In this document: piece after piece, positions 47,151-60,600 of the stretch | Layout: each line of letters opens with the position of its first letter | How positions within the stretch are numbered: position 1 is the stretch's first letter | Assembly: GCA_028551475.1 (NCBI GenBank) | Contig: CM052355.1 | Location: 7,812,001-7,876,000, forward strand | Direction of reading: 5' to 3' | Length of the DNA stretch: 64,000 nucleotides | From: Casuarina equisetifolia | Taxonomy: Eukaryota; Streptophyta; Magnoliopsida; Fagales; Casuarinaceae | The notes under the pieces: generated by a model | Database searches by the model: none | What the model saw: the letters and a program-made list of their open reading frames with translations, nothing else | Told to the model about the DNA's origin: nothing | Made by a program: the position numbers and the translations under genes

Positions 47151-49520
47151 GTTACCTGTCGGGTCAAGGACGGGTCCCTTTCACGGGTTGTTGTTGAAAG
47201 GCCGTGGCAAGAGAATGAGAGAGAGAGTCGCTCGGATGCCCCTAGGGTTCATCACTCTCCATATACTCTCACTCCACATCCGTTGACACGAAGACACCCT
47301 TGAACTGTTCCTATTGGCTTCCGACGTACGTGATTTTCATGTAGCGGTGCCGGCGCATGGCCAGTGATAGAGAGGATGCGCGTCTTCGAGCTTCCGTGAA
47401 ATTAGACAAAGCCCGGCGTGGACCCTCCTATATCTCAATCATTTTGAGTGGGACCCGGTGTCGCGTAGATGCCCACTCGTGAACCCCCACACAGTAGACG
47501 CATTTGATGACGATGGATAATTAAGAGGGTTATTCAGTTTCACCGCATTTCCCCTCACCTGAATTCCAAGCTCTGATCATTACCACCGTCACGTCAGAAA
47601 CACTACAGTGAATATAATTTTACTGTACTTCGACTTCTACTAATTATTATTCACCAGCAAAAACTAATATAGCTTAGGAAGATATTGTTTGCTGTAAAAA
47701 AAAAAATGAGAGGGAGAGAGATAAATTATTTGTACAGTTATTAAACTATCAGTGTAGATGGTTTTTTATAATGAAATTGAAATGAAAAAAAAAATATTCT
47801 TTTAATTTTTAAGTTAATTTTTAAATTGAGTCTTTTTAAACAATTAAGTTTTGATCCATTTAAAAATAATGATAATGTGAGTGATTTAGCATACTTTGTT
47901 GGACTTATTGCATGATTGTGTCCAAGTTGATGACAAACCAGACTAAGTAGGCTGCTTATCCTTAAAAAATAGTTTATCTGAGTACCAAACAAAGCTAAAT
48001 TCTGTAGCGTATGGGGGCATAGGAAAGAATTGGCCCAAAGATCCCAATAGGAATTCGTGCAACCAGGGTTTCAGAGGGTCTTTGGCTTCGTTTTTATGGG
48101 ATGCATAAATGGAAGGATTCAAAGTTTGACCCACAAGGTTATGATGGCATTATCTTTCTTCTTTGGTTTTCCGTGGTTGTGTACTGACAGATCCGAGGAC
48201 TTTGGGCAGAGTCAGTCTTTATGGCACGCAGGCCGCCTGGGGATGGTCAAGAGTCAGACCTCACCTAACCCAAGACCTAAAAACTTCCGTCCCTTGGTTT
48301 TTTCCACCTGTGAGTCAGCGGGGATGTACATTCAAGGACAGAAAACCACCGGAAATTCTCAAATTTTTTAATTCTAAGTATTGAGAAGTTCATTCATTTT
48401 TAAAGCTAATTTGAATCAGGGGAGTACATTTTTCTTTTAAAGAGGGTTTTTAAGTATGATTTGATATATCTTAAGAACTCACTTTAGATTGCAATTTCTA
48501 TAGAAAGTATTTCTCCCTACTTGAAACGAAGGACATGTTAAGTTCAACATAAAAAAAAATATAACAACCTAAAGTGTAGTCTATGAAAATATGAATTTTT
48601 TTTACTTAATAGTTTGGGGTTTCAAGTTGAATTTGAGTCATTCTTTATATTTTTATAAAACCTATCCTATTTTAAAACCATTTTATTAATAAATTCATAT
48701 TAAAGAATAATCATAAATATAATTTGACGTATATAAAATCATCCATACTATTCTTAAACGCCGAAGACTACTACTTCGTGATTGAGATTCTATTGGCTAA
48801 GGAAATTTCATTAGTAGCAAGAAATGTAACATACAATAGTAACAGTGAGCTGATCAATAGTAACATACATGAAAAATGCCAGATTATGACAAACATCCTG
48901 GAACGTCACAAGTGCTAAAACGATGAATGGCTGTATATTATGGAAGCTAAAATGATTACAGCCTTTGTAAATTGAGCATTACTTCCTCCAGGTACTACGA
49001 GAACAACGGACCTTTCCAAGCTCAAACCTGGTGAAATTATGATTCTGGATTGACTAATCTTTATATGATACCAAGACCTGTCCAGCTTTTGATAATGGCC
49101 ACCTAATAGGATGTGACGTATTTTGTGGTCGCGGAAATTGTACTCCATCAATTTTCTGCACTCTCATTGACCAATGAATCTTTCAGTTCCCAAGTCCTAT
49201 TCATGGTTGATAATTTGGACGTTAAGATTCGAAGGAGGTACCCCATCCCGCGTGTGGTATTGTTAAATGCAAAAGAAAGACTGAATTGCTTAGAGACCCA
49301 GAGAGAAGACTTTATGTGATGTGTCTGCCATGGCCACTGTGTTTCGTGTTCGCAATGCAACTGTTATTAAAAAGCTTACCGACTAAAATCTTATCCGTTG
49401 ATCCTCATCTTACGCTGATTAGTTCAATCATGTTGATCACACGTGGCATAATACTGCAGACTTTACATGCATCACAAAACATTAAATCTTTCATCTCATA
49501 ACTTTTCTTTGTCATTAGTT

Positions 49521-49523
<3 letters not shown>

Positions 49524-49559
<36 letters not shown>
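49524..49559. repeat. (TC)n microsatellite
   Basis: 36 bp of pure TC dinucleotide repeat about 1.7 kb upstream of the IDD start codon. Confidence 0.95.
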
Positions 49560-49562
<3 letters not shown>

Positions 49563-50732
49563 TTCTGCTAGGACTTACTTTATTATTATGTGAAGGAGAA
49601 GATGAGCTGGGAAAGCACATTGGGACTACTGTCGAGCAAGATCCCATAACAAAAGCTAAATCATTGAAGAATAAAACAAGAAAATGACAAAAGAAAATGG
49701 TTTGTTTATGTCAATATTTTAACCCTTCTCCTTTGGTGGGGGGGAAGACAAACGCATCGAGAAACATGAATGAACAGAAAGACAATGTAGCTCCATATGT
49801 ACCCACATTTTTATATCGTGCATATTCAGGCTTAGATATAAAAGTCTATTCCTCGAATAAAGTATCCTCAGTCTACTTCTACACACATAATTCCACAGAG
49901 AAAAAGCTTATTACTTGCATTTTGGTGTGCCAGTCAGCTGCAAGTACTTCAAGACGTCAAGACTCAAGCAATACCTTCCTTTACGTTGGAGTCAAGCACT
50001 TCGATCTTCTAACTTGATATCTCTTTCAACTTTCTGCTTGAATTTTACTCGAGTCAAGTTTTTGTTTGCTGCAGATACGACGATTATGAGAAAGAAAAGG
50101 AAGAGGATGAGGTCAAGCAATTGCATCTTAGGTAGCCCAGGGCTTACAGTCCAAACCAATTGTTTATTAATTTATATAGTTTTCAATTTGATGAGCCATG
50201 CAAAAGTGTCACAGTTTTCAGCTTTCTTTTTGGGTAATAGTTCGCGACTGTGGAGTGAAAGATAAAAGAAGCAAAGAGAAAAATGAAAGAGCTTTTAGCC
50301 ATGCTGTTACAAATTAATGAATGAACGGATCAGGCCACTGTAATCACAGAAAGCAGGGAAGGGACTATTATTACCTATGATGTAAAATATACAGGTCTCT
50401 CTTGCTGTCACTCTCTCTCTCTCTGGTGTGTATCTGCAAAAATGATGCCCTGCTTTCTATTTTCCATTTTTGATTCTTGCTTTAAGAGAGAGGGGAAAGT
50501 TGGGAGAGGGAGATAATAAACGAAAAGTTTTACCAGAAAATTAAACTTTTAGAAAAGCAAATATCCAATAAAGAAAAAGACAGATTTTTTTTTCTGGGGT
50601 TAGGAAAGAGAACAGAGGAAAAGACAGAAAGTGCAACGTCAGAGTTAGCCGTAGGGTTCCACTGGGTTGTGGTTTTGGGGTGTTGTTTTGGCCTGTTTGA
50701 GGATTACAGAAGGGAATCCCTTCCCAACCACA

Positions 50733-50737
<5 letters not shown>

Positions 50738-50773
<36 letters not shown>
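50738..50773. repeat. (CT)n microsatellite in the IDD promoter or leader
   Basis: 36 bp of pure CT repeat about 465 bp upstream of the IDD start codon. A shorter CT run follows at 50905-50926. CT tracts are common in plant 5' leaders and are GAGA-type sites on the other strand. Confidence 0.95.
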
Positions 50774-50774
<1 letters not shown>

Positions 50775-50862
50775 GGTTGTAAGAGCTGGGTCTTGAATTT
50801 TTGTCATATTTGTGTGGCTATTGTTGGATTTTCTTGGTGTTATCAAGCTTGAATATTGAAAC

Positions 50863-51209
50863 ATGACGGAGAAAAGTGGCTAGAGGATCTGGTTCAGTTC
50901 TAGTTCTCTCTCTCTCTCTCTCTCTCCCCCTCTCTCAGCTTGTTTCTCTTTATCTTCAAAAAACAAAAGTTGTCTCTTGGGTTGGTGCCAAACCAAGAAG
51001 AAACCATCAAGGCGTCTCGTGGGGATTATGGGTATCAAACGCTACGCATAAGAGATCAATTCTGCTTCTTTATTGGGTTCACTCTCCCGTTCTCTCCCTC
51101 CTGTTTTTCACTTAGTTAGGCTGCTACTTCCTTGGTTTTTGTCTTTAGATACTTACACCCTTTTTCACACGTGAAAAAAGAAGATCTGTGCCGCATGATT
51201 GAAACTTAG
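50863..51209 (+). promoter_or_regulatory. Three minimal uORFs before the IDD start
   Basis: Complete short frames lie at 50863-50883 (six codons plus stop), 51028-51051 (seven codons plus stop) and 51195-51209 (four codons plus stop). If this DNA is in the mature leader, they would reduce initiation at 51238. Whether a leader intron removes them cannot be told. Confidence 0.35.
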
Positions 51210-51237
51210 GATATAAGAATTTTATACCGAAGAAAGG

Positions 51238-53423
51238 ATGATGAAAGGTTCGATCTTCCAGCAACAGCTACAGCAGCCAGTTCTAGAGGAAAACATGTCT
51301 AATTTGACTTCTGCATCTGGAGAGGCTAGTGTTTCTTCAGGCAACAGAACTGAAATTGGTACCAACTATTGTCAACAATACTTTGCTCCACCACCAACCG
51401 AGACACAACCAGTGAAGAAGAAGAGAAACCTCCCAGGCAACCCAGGTTTGAATCCAAATCCATATACGAACTCCGCTCGCTCAATTGTGTATTTCGTTTA
51501 TTCTATGGTTAATTTTCACTTTTTTTATTTATTTATTATCTGAGGGTTAATTCTTTCTTCGATTTGAATCAGACCCAGATGCAGAAGTGATAGCCTTGTC
51601 TCCCAAGACCCTCATGGCAACAAATAGATTTATTTGTGAGATCTGTAACAAAGGGTTTCAGAGAGATCAGAATCTCCAACTTCATAGAAGAGGACATAAT
51701 TTGCCCTGGAAGCTAAAGCAGAGAGCAAGCAAAGAGATGAGGAAGAAGGTGTACGTGTGCCCAGAGCCTAGTTGTGTGCATCACGACCCATCTAGGGCTC
51801 TGGGAGACCTGACTGGGATCAAGAAGCACTTCTGCAGAAAGCATGGTGAGAAGAAGTGGAAATGTGACAAGTGCTCAAAGAGGTATGCAGTACAATCAGA
51901 TTGGAAAGCTCACTCCAAGACCTGTGGCACCAGGGAGTACAGATGTGATTGTGGAACTCTTTTCTCAAGGTAACTAATTCCAGATCATTCAGAGGAAACA
52001 TTTGAATTATCAGTCTTCTTTAAAGAACAACAGTCAGATCTCCTCATTATTTCGGGGGGCATGGGATTTCGATATCCACTATGGTAAACAAAAGATATAC
52101 ATTATCTGTTGTGGTCTCTGGAAAATAAATTTACATCCTTATCTGATGCATGGAAGAATTCATAGCTAAAGCATGTAGCACACTCCTACTTTTACACCCT
52201 AGAGAGAAAGGGGGGTTGGGGGGGAGAGAGAGAGAGAGAGAGGGGATAGTGCGTTCCGTGAAGAATATTTGACGCACCAGCTAATATGGACTATGTGCCT
52301 CCAGCTCCCAGAAAGCAAAAAGAGAACGGTTCTGAAAGAAACACAGAAGCCAGAGAGAAAGTCAAACTTCTACTTGCCTTGGTGACATTTTTCCTCTTGT
52401 TTTACGGTTTGTTTGTTTTTGGATTTCAGGAGGGATAGTTTCATCACTCACAGAGCCTTCTGCGATGCCTTAGCGGAAGAGAGTGCAAGAGCTATCACAA
52501 CAAACCCACTTCCACCTTCTCAACCTGGGTCTTCGGCATCTCATATAAACCGAGCACAACAATTCAGTCCCCAAGACCTCCATGCATTTTCTTTGAAAAA
52601 AGAACAACAAAGCTTCAGTCTAAGGCCAGAGATACCCCCATGGCTGGCTTGTCCTGACCCACCACATATTGATCTCTCCTCCTCGTCATCTTTCTTCTCC
52701 CCAAGATTAGATCATCAAGAATTCGCACAGCCTCATCAAGATTTAGCCCTCCGTGAAGCACCAAACCCTAACCCTAGTCTTGGCCCCACTCTTCCTCCCT
52801 ATCAGCCTGCGCCCTCCTCACACATGTCAGCCACTGCATTGCTGCAGAAGGCAGCTCAGATGGGGGCAACCATGAGCAGCAACACTGGTTCATCTCCAGC
52901 CGTGATGAGGTCCACCCACCAGGCTCACGTGTCTGCTGCCACTGATTCTGGCAGCAATACATCTGGCAAGTTTGGCTTGAATTTGTCCTCACGTGAACAG
53001 ATGGCAACTGGGTTCACCCATGGCTTGGCCCCTTATGGGAATAAAGCTGCTGGCCCTTCTGCCTCCTCACCAACCACTGGAGCAAGCACTGATGCGGCCT
53101 CAGGTGTTCCTCCATCCTTTCTTCATGACATGGTGAACTCTCTCTCTTCTTCTACCAGGTTTGAAGCAAACACTTTTGAGGATGCATTCGGTGGGATTTT
53201 CAATTCAAAGAGAGATGGGAGTTTACACGATACAACTACTACCACCAGCCATATTAGTGGGCCTCACGAAACTGCTGGTGGTGGAGGTGAAGATTTGACG
53301 AGAGACTTTTTGGGTCTTAGAGCTCTCTCTCATAGTGACATTCTCAGTATTGCTGGTCTTGGTAATGGGATGAACACTTCTAATGAGCATCAGAATCGAC
53401 CCCACGAATCATGGCAAGGTTAA
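51238..53423 (+). CDS. IDD: INDETERMINATE DOMAIN (IDD) C2H2 zinc-finger transcription factor
   Basis: Three exons: 51238-51445, 51573-51969 and 52430-53423, giving 532 residues. IDD factors are plant-specific nuclear DNA-binding proteins acting with DELLA and SHR/SCR GRAS proteins in root patterning, gibberellin response and sugar metabolism. A basic KKKR (60-63) precedes four zinc fingers: ZF1 C91/C94/H107/H111, ZF2 C131/C136/H154/H159, ZF3 C166/C169/H182/C186 and ZF4 C193/C195/H208/C212. This is the family's two C2H2 plus two C2HC pattern. The intron before exon 3 splits R202 inside ZF4. The tail is Ser/Pro/Gln-rich and carries the conserved TRDFLG motif about 45 residues from the end. The N-terminus (NLTSASGEASVSSGNR) suggests the IDD4/IDD7-type clade, an inference. 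Either of two adjacent ATGs at 51238 and 51241 could start it. Confidence 0.95.
52224..52242. repeat. (GA)n microsatellite in IDD intron 2
   Basis: A short GA repeat preceded by a G-rich run (GGGGGG) inside the second intron of the IDD gene. Confidence 0.85.
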
Positions 53424-55161
53424 TTAGCTTCTGCATATGAAATCTTTTCCTTTCTTTTTCTATCATTTTTAATCTTTTTCCTTCCTTCTTTGCTATCAAT
53501 CTTCCCAAAGGGAAGGACATATATTTGAGATCTTAATATTCAATGCGATATGTTAGCTATTTTAAGAATTCGGGTCCCTTTTTTATTCGATTTACATTTG
53601 GCAATTCTTCAACGCGCTTCTCCTTTATATATATAAGGTAAACCCCAGTTTATTTGTTTGAATTTTTCGTTGAAAAGAGTAGCACTAAGCAACTTCAAGT
53701 GAAATGACTTCCAAATGGGAGCCAGTTCAAGACAGAATATCAGCTTGTTAGCTTACAATAAGTCTGAAATGGCTTCGTCCTTCTTTTATATTCTAGTTGA
53801 GAATTTCCACATACGGACAAGTTTGTGCGTTCAGACGTGATCCGATGAAACGGGAAGTAATTGAAATAGAAAACCATGTTTAATTCGAATGCTCGTGTTA
53901 TATAATCTCATAAGATATCCTCCTAATTTAATGTTAACATCTAAGTGAATCATGTAACTGTGCAAGTTGCAATGCTGTAACAAAGATTCCAATTTTGAAG
54001 AATAAAAAAATTTACCATCTAACAAGTTATTCAAACCATCAAATAAACATGTTTCTTTAAGATTATCCCTTTGCAAAGATGTGGTAGTATTTACATATTC
54101 GCAACTATTGCATTGTGATATAATATCATTCTGATATTAAAAAGAAGATGAATCAATGGAGTGACGAGTCAAAACATCCCATTTAAATGAACCCAATGTA
54201 ACTTAACTATTGGGTCTTAAACAAGTCACAGACACACTGTCTTCGGGAAAGTAAGGAATTTTGAATATGCCAATAGATATGCATGTTTGCGTACAGTTCT
54301 GAGGGATATACGGACGGAAAAAAGCATTGGATTCCCCTCTGCAAAGGTTCGTAAAATGTGTGAGATGAGCAAGTTAGCCTTGTTTAGATATGTCTGTTTG
54401 TTCAGGAAGCAAAAAAGAGATGCTGTTTTGAGACCTGACGTGGGTCCAACTGGGAGTCAATCCCGATGAAGGACCATCCTGCTCATTGGTTGAAACAAAA
54501 GTTGTAAATTAATAGGATTCACCCAAATCCAGAAAAATAAAATAAAGTATTACAGAGGCATTATATGGAAGAAGCCAATGGCATTTTGTGCAGAAAAACT
54601 GCGGTGAAAAGTTACACATATATGGAAGTAACTTTTGAGCTTTGCTTGAAACGTAAGCTGGAAATTGTTCTTATTGTCTTGTAGTTCTTTCGGATCTCTT
54701 CCAGCTAAATCTATGATATTGTAGGGTATGAGAAATTATATCGCTGTTGGAGTCTAGTGATGGGAATAGGGTTTCATGCCTTAAGAACATGTTTGCAAAC
54801 ATGTCCTCATTCTTGCCTCCTGAATACGAAGCATGTGTTGGTGGATGCATGTGAGGGAGAGAGAGTGAGAGAAAGAGAGAGAGATTAAGCAGTGAATGAG
54901 ATTTTTATCAGCTAAGGTATGATATACGTATGATTAGCCTATCATCAGGTAAAGTGGTTCAGTGAAAACTTTATCAAAATAAAGTTGGGAAAAAGATGCC
55001 TACACAGATTGCAGTGTTAGGTCAATGGGGGGAGAAGTGTGCACTAGCTTTGAAAGTAGTGTTTGCACCTGTCAATCACAGCCTTTAGTAAGTAGAAGTT
55101 AAAATAAATAAGAGATTCCTCTGATTCCCCATTTTTCTTCATTTTTTGAGCTCGAGGGTGG

Positions 55162-55199
<38 letters not shown>

Positions 55200-57552
55200 C
55201 ATATTCATGGAATACAAGTAAGTCTCTCTCGTGACGTACTTGCAACATCACAAGTGACAATAGAGTCCTATATTAAAGAAAGGTGGTATGTTTCATGGAA
55301 TTTTCACGTTTTGTATATAGCTTCATAATTGAGAATGTGGACGGGCTACATTATTGGTTGAAGAAAGAGACTCAATCTCTTCTCTCTATCTCTTTCTCTC
55401 TCCCACAGACATCTGCCAAACCATAAAGCTTGAAGGCTCTTTCTTCGACTGTCTAGAGGGGAAGGTGATTCAGGGAAAGTGAAGGGTGGGAATTTTGGTT
55501 TTGGTGCCCTGAGAAGTTGCCTTTTGTCGGGCAGTAGTAGAGAAAACAACGTGTGGTGGTATCTCCAAAAGCTGGTGATCAATGCAGAGCAGAGTGTTGG
55601 CAGCATGGATGAATAACTTTGTTTGTCCTTTTCATATTTTTATGGTGGGCATGGCTTACATTCCAGTTGACTTGTCACTGTAAAGATACTTCTCCCTTTG
55701 TGTCAATAATACCACCTTTTATATTTGACTCCCCACCCCCCACCCCCCGTCCCCTACCCCTCCTCCAAATAAAAACAAAAATAACAAAGAGAGATGATGA
55801 TTATCTCTTTATCCAGGTTTTCACTAGCTTTTGGTGAAATCCAATATGCGACTCATATTCTGACAGTGTTGCATTCATCATCCATAAACCCTAACCCAAA
55901 TTGTATGGGATCAGCATGTAGTTTTCAAAGCAACGAAAGAGGTGCTCATACATTTTATGTTTTGAAGGCAGCACATAGAAAGCTAGTGCTCAAGAAAGGG
56001 GAAGAAAAAAAAGCCACAATCTAGTGGCATGGTTTTAATCCATGTGACGTGTTTCTTGTCTTACTTTAAGACAATAATGGCAGAACTATTGGTGTCATTT
56101 GGTTATCCACGTCAGTTGAATTAATGAACACCAAGCCCCTCTTCGATTGTATTTTTTTGGAACCGGATCTTAAAGTTTTAAAAAGGAGTTTTGGGAACAT
56201 GCCCTTGTTAGTGGGTTTCATTTCATAATTCATGAACTGAGAACATACAAATGTCTTCGTTGCTTTCGAGAAGAATTGAGATAACGAGTTTTGTCCTCAT
56301 ACATGTTAAATCAACTATTGCAAGACAAGTTGCAGAAGGGTAAGATAGAGTTCGAGATGGAGAGGAAACTATGAAAGACTTTATTCTCTTGTTTGATTCT
56401 GGTTTGGTATATATATAAGTGGGATGGGATGTTTTTGTTGAAATCTAATATAGGTTCCTCATTAACTAATGTACCAACACATTCTACTATCTTTTTTACA
56501 AGTTAATCTTAAAGAAAGAAATAAGCATTCTCAAAATGAAGATGCGTATTAACACAGAGTTCTACATTTTATTGAGCAAGAAAACAACCATATCATGGGA
56601 AAGTATGCGAATATATCGGCCTCTGAGTTGATAAGAACTAGGTCAAATATCTGAAGGAAGGAGAAACTAAGAAGAAGCTTAAGGAGGCCAAAAATGTAGA
56701 AACCCAAGGGTTGGCTGCTCATCAGCACATCCCCTTCGATGCCACTGGAGGAAGACTAGGAGATTGTCCAGTGTACTTAGAATCCTTCGACCCAAGAGGC
56801 ACAAATCAACGGCTGAAAAAAATTACTGCATGAGTATCATGGAATAAAGCTAAGCAAGTTCAGCTTAAACACCAGAAGGAGTTGTCAACTTTTTATTTAA
56901 CACAAAGTGGGATTCAATTAAGATGGCAGGGAACAGAGCGACCCATCAATCTGACAAGCTAGAAAAAGTCATAAAAAGCACTTCTTGCACTTGGTCTGCA
57001 TCAACAGTATCACCAAAGTCCATTCAAGTGAAGGACTATTTGCTCCTACTTTTTTCATGCCGAACTTTCGAGTCATTATCAAGAATGATCGACAGCACTT
57101 TGCCCAAAGCCATATGGCCCAACTAAAGCGTCCTTGGGTCTACATATGTACGACGCCCCCAACCGACAAGGCCGAATCAATGCTTATGGACTTGTAAAAA
57201 ACAGACCAAATTGGTTCGGACGACAGTCAAAAAATTCTTGCTTTCTCGAAGCTTTGGTTCACCGGGGTAATGCATGCATGGACGTAACTCATAAGTTAGT
57301 TCAATTTCAATATTTAATATTTTCAAAATGTGTTAATGTTGTCTTTTTATAATAATTAATTTTAAAAATAAAAATAAATAATTTATTGAAAATATGTTAA
57401 GGAATGAAATTAAACACTTTCTATTATTATAAAACAAAAGGGTTTCATATAAAAAGAAATAGTGGGACCGTACTGGGATTTCAAGCCCGTAAGTGTGTTA
57501 GTTCAATTAATTATTAATCGCACTTGTTCGACTAATGTTGGTGCGCGTGGCA
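53424..57552. other. Intergenic region between the IDD gene and BGAL17
   Basis: Mostly AT-rich sequence with the IDD 3' UTR at the left. GA-rich runs lie near 54854-54890 and 55165-55196, and a C-rich stretch (CCCCACCCCC type) at about 55731-55761. A partly coding-like stretch at about 56680-57200 yields no family I can name. No gene is supported. A TATA-like TATAAAA at 57448 could serve BGAL17. Confidence 0.5.
55165..55196. repeat. (AG)n microsatellite
   Basis: 32 bp of pure AG repeat about 1.7 kb downstream of the IDD stop codon. Confidence 0.95.
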
Positions 57553-57608
57553 CACTGCCATTGGCTCATAATAAACTGTGGTCAAGTTGGCCACTGCCAT
57601 TGGCTCAT
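57553..57608 (+). promoter_or_regulatory. 17-bp direct repeat with inverted CCAAT box upstream of BGAL17
   Basis: CACTGCCATTGGCTCAT occurs exactly at 57553-57569 and again at 57592-57608. Each copy includes ATTGG, the reverse of CCAAT. They lie 75-130 bp before the BGAL17 ATG, so they are either core promoter elements or in the leader. Confidence 0.5.
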
Positions 57609-57683
57609 TTCCGGAAAGCACGCAGACAGCATACAGGAGTCTCACCGGAGCTTCGCCGATCGTCCACCTTCCAATTCTCGGCA

Positions 57684-60600
57684 ATGGCGAGGAAGCGAAG
57701 CACAGGAACCACGAGGAACACCTTCGTCTTCTTCGCGCTTCTCTCCATCTTAGCGTTCTGTGCTATCGTCCCTGTTTTTGCTCCTCTCCCTTCTGTCTCC
57801 TCTCACTCCAACTCCCACAACCATCACTCTCAACGAAAGAAAGTAAGTGAATTTTCAATTTACTTTCTCTCTTTCTCTCTCCTCTTGATATTTTTCCCTT
57901 TGAATGCAATTTCGAGTGGCGCTGTTTCTGGCTTGTTTTGATGCACTTTAAAAGGAGATTTTTGAGTTAGAAGCTCAACAAGTGTGCTTGATTGATGGAG
58001 AGTACGGGAATTAAAGAAATTTAACTCGGATATCAATAATCTTGTGTCTTCTATTGTGATTTTGATTAATATTATTTAAGGACCTTTGAATTCTGGGGGC
58101 TTTTGAAGTAAGTATTTCACCTGGCTCGGGAGAAGCGTTTGAAACGAAAAGAACTCTTGACTACAAATGTGGAGTCAAAGGAGAACGTTACCAATTTTGT
58201 CGATATATCTTCGGATCAGCGTCGTTAAATTTTCGTAAAATTGCAAATCAAAGCTGTGTGAGGGTCCCAATCTACTTAACTAGCTACTTTTTTTTTTTCC
58301 GGCTAACAACTAAATTCTTAGTAAAACGTTGGAGCTTGACGTTTTCGGTTAACTCTTGACACTGCGCTCCCTGCATATTTTTTTCTGAGTAATTGACTTG
58401 GACTTTCAGCTTTCGATGGTAGACTTAAAGCAGATATTTTTTCTAACTGCGTTCAATCATTGGATTGATTTTGTTGTTATGTTTTTCCTTTCTCTTGATT
58501 TTGGAAGTGGCTGAGCTTAGATGGAGTAATATTTTCATTTGCTTCCTGACAGGTTATCACTCCAAATTTCGGGATTAGCAATGATATGTTTTGGAAAGAT
58601 GGAAAGCCATTCCAGATTATTGGTGGTGACTTGCATTATTTTCGAGTTCTTCCAGAGGTCTTCTTATAGCAAATCTGTCTGCAATTCGCACCATATAATT
58701 TTATGTGCTGTAATGTATATATGCGTCTATTATCATAGCTTGTACTAGAAGGGTACTCTACTAGTCATGATATCTAGTAACAGGTAGAAGATCCAGAAAA
58801 CAAAACTAAAACCAACTCAACTTTCTTATCATTCCCTTTGACTAATGGGAGTCAGATGAAAATGTGTTCAAAAACATTATTATTTAATATGTTATAAAAG
58901 AAAAAGCCGGAGTCTATTGAGCTTCTGTAAATTCTTTCACTTGATATTGCAACTGGGGCTCCTCAAGGTTGTTATACATGAATATTTTCCATTAATTTTC
59001 TGTACTGAACTATAAAGGTCTGCTATTCGTTTGTTTCCATCTTTTTATATAAACTCTTTCTTGAAGTGAGCTGGTGTTTGTCTTTAACAATTGCAGTACT
59101 GGGAAGATAGACTATTGAGGGCAAAGTCTTTGGGCTTGAATGCTATCCAAACTTATGTTCCTTGGAATTTGCATGAACCAAGACCGGGAAAGCTTGTTTT
59201 TGAAGGGATTGCAGATATAATATCATTTCTTAAACTCTGCCACAAACTAAATTTCCTTGTTATGCTTCGGGCTGGGCCTTATATATGTGCAGGTCAGCCA
59301 TAATTGTCAGATCTAGGAACTTTATAAATTGTTTCTGGACTTTGTCAAATTACTGCACTTGACTAGTTTACAAGGTGTTGTGCACAAACTAAATTTCTGA
59401 TATGTATCATGAACTCAGTGAATACTGAAGGGTGGTAATTGTTTTATGTGCTCCATATAGTGTTCTTTTATCTAATTCCCAAATGCTTCTTAAGTAGAAA
59501 AAAGTACTTCAAAAATAAAAGCTTATGCTGTAAATTGTGATGGTTCCCTAAAAGTGAGATTTTGCTTGACCTTCTTTAATTCGGCAAGAATTTCTATTAA
59601 TACCTATTTTCAGGAAAATTACTTTATTTTATTTTTCAGTAAACAAACAAAACTCTGGTAATTTCCCTGCATTATAGTTCATACGCTTCTTTGAGGTCCC
59701 TCTAAGTAATTACTACATGGAGATACCTTGTTGTTCTTCAGTCTCTTATTTGCAAACATGTTTCTTACTTAGAGTACATTTTCTGGTAACTTATGGCTAG
59801 TTTGTCATGGAAAAGGGCGGTATGACTTTTGTTTCTTGTCTAACAATCACTTAATGAAAAGTGTCCCCACTTAGCTAGTTGTTATAATTTTGATAGCATC
59901 TCTTTTTAATTCCTCATGGATGACCTTTTGGAGGATAAAAGTAGTTTGTTTGGAGGTGCTCTCATTCTATCTGTCAATCTGTTTACCCTTCTAAAAGTAA
60001 TTGTTGTCTGATTAGCATTGTAAATGCCCCATTCCTGGACCAGAAAGATGATTTTTGGTGATTGTTTCATTTTGTTCTTGTGGCAAGAAGTGTGATGAGA
60101 TCATATGTTATTGACATAAAAGTTGCCATAAGAACTTCTTTTTGTTTCAGAGTGGGATCTGGGGGGCTTCCCTGCCTGGTTACTTGCAATAAGCCCGACA
60201 ATCAGACCAAGATCATCAGACCCTAATTTCCTCCACTTAGTATGTGCCTTTACTGCATCATTGTCGTACAAGTTACAGATATCATCAATGACCGGGTCTC
60301 TTCTGAATATTGCATGCTTAGTAATTCAGTCTTATGGATATAGTTTTTACTTGGTTAGAATGAAGCAAGTTCTGAAAACCCGGAGAGAAACCTATAAATT
60401 GTTTCAGGTTTTTCCTTCTCATGTGTGTTCTTCAGGTAAATAAGGAAAGTGACGATCTTTTGCCTTTCACATTGTATTCTTAAATCTTTTATTGGATATC
60501 ATGTACTTGATTTTATATATTTTTCTTGTTCTTCTCTTCGATTATCTGAAAATTAAAATTTTAATCTTTCGACAATTTTCATTGGAGATAGATCTTACTA

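Larger units (their letters stand above)
46351..51237. other. Intergenic region between MBL-fold hydrolase and the IDD gene
   Basis: The left end holds the hydrolase 3' UTR (AATAAA at 46509). 46860-47400 is GC-richer with a minus-strand frame listed separately. 47500-50500 is AT-rich with no supported gene. CT microsatellites lie at 49524-49559 and, in the IDD promoter or leader, at 50738-50773 and 50905-50926. Three tiny uORFs precede the IDD start. Confidence 0.55.

Noticed and set aside
49524..50926. Regularly repeated CT tracts as a CRISPR-like or satellite array
   Set aside because: They are simple dinucleotide microsatellites without spacers or longer unit structure.
56680..57200. Coding-like stretches (for example GLAAHQHIPFDATGGR)
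   Set aside because: Reading frames are short and shift, no family recognised, and no splice structure could be built.
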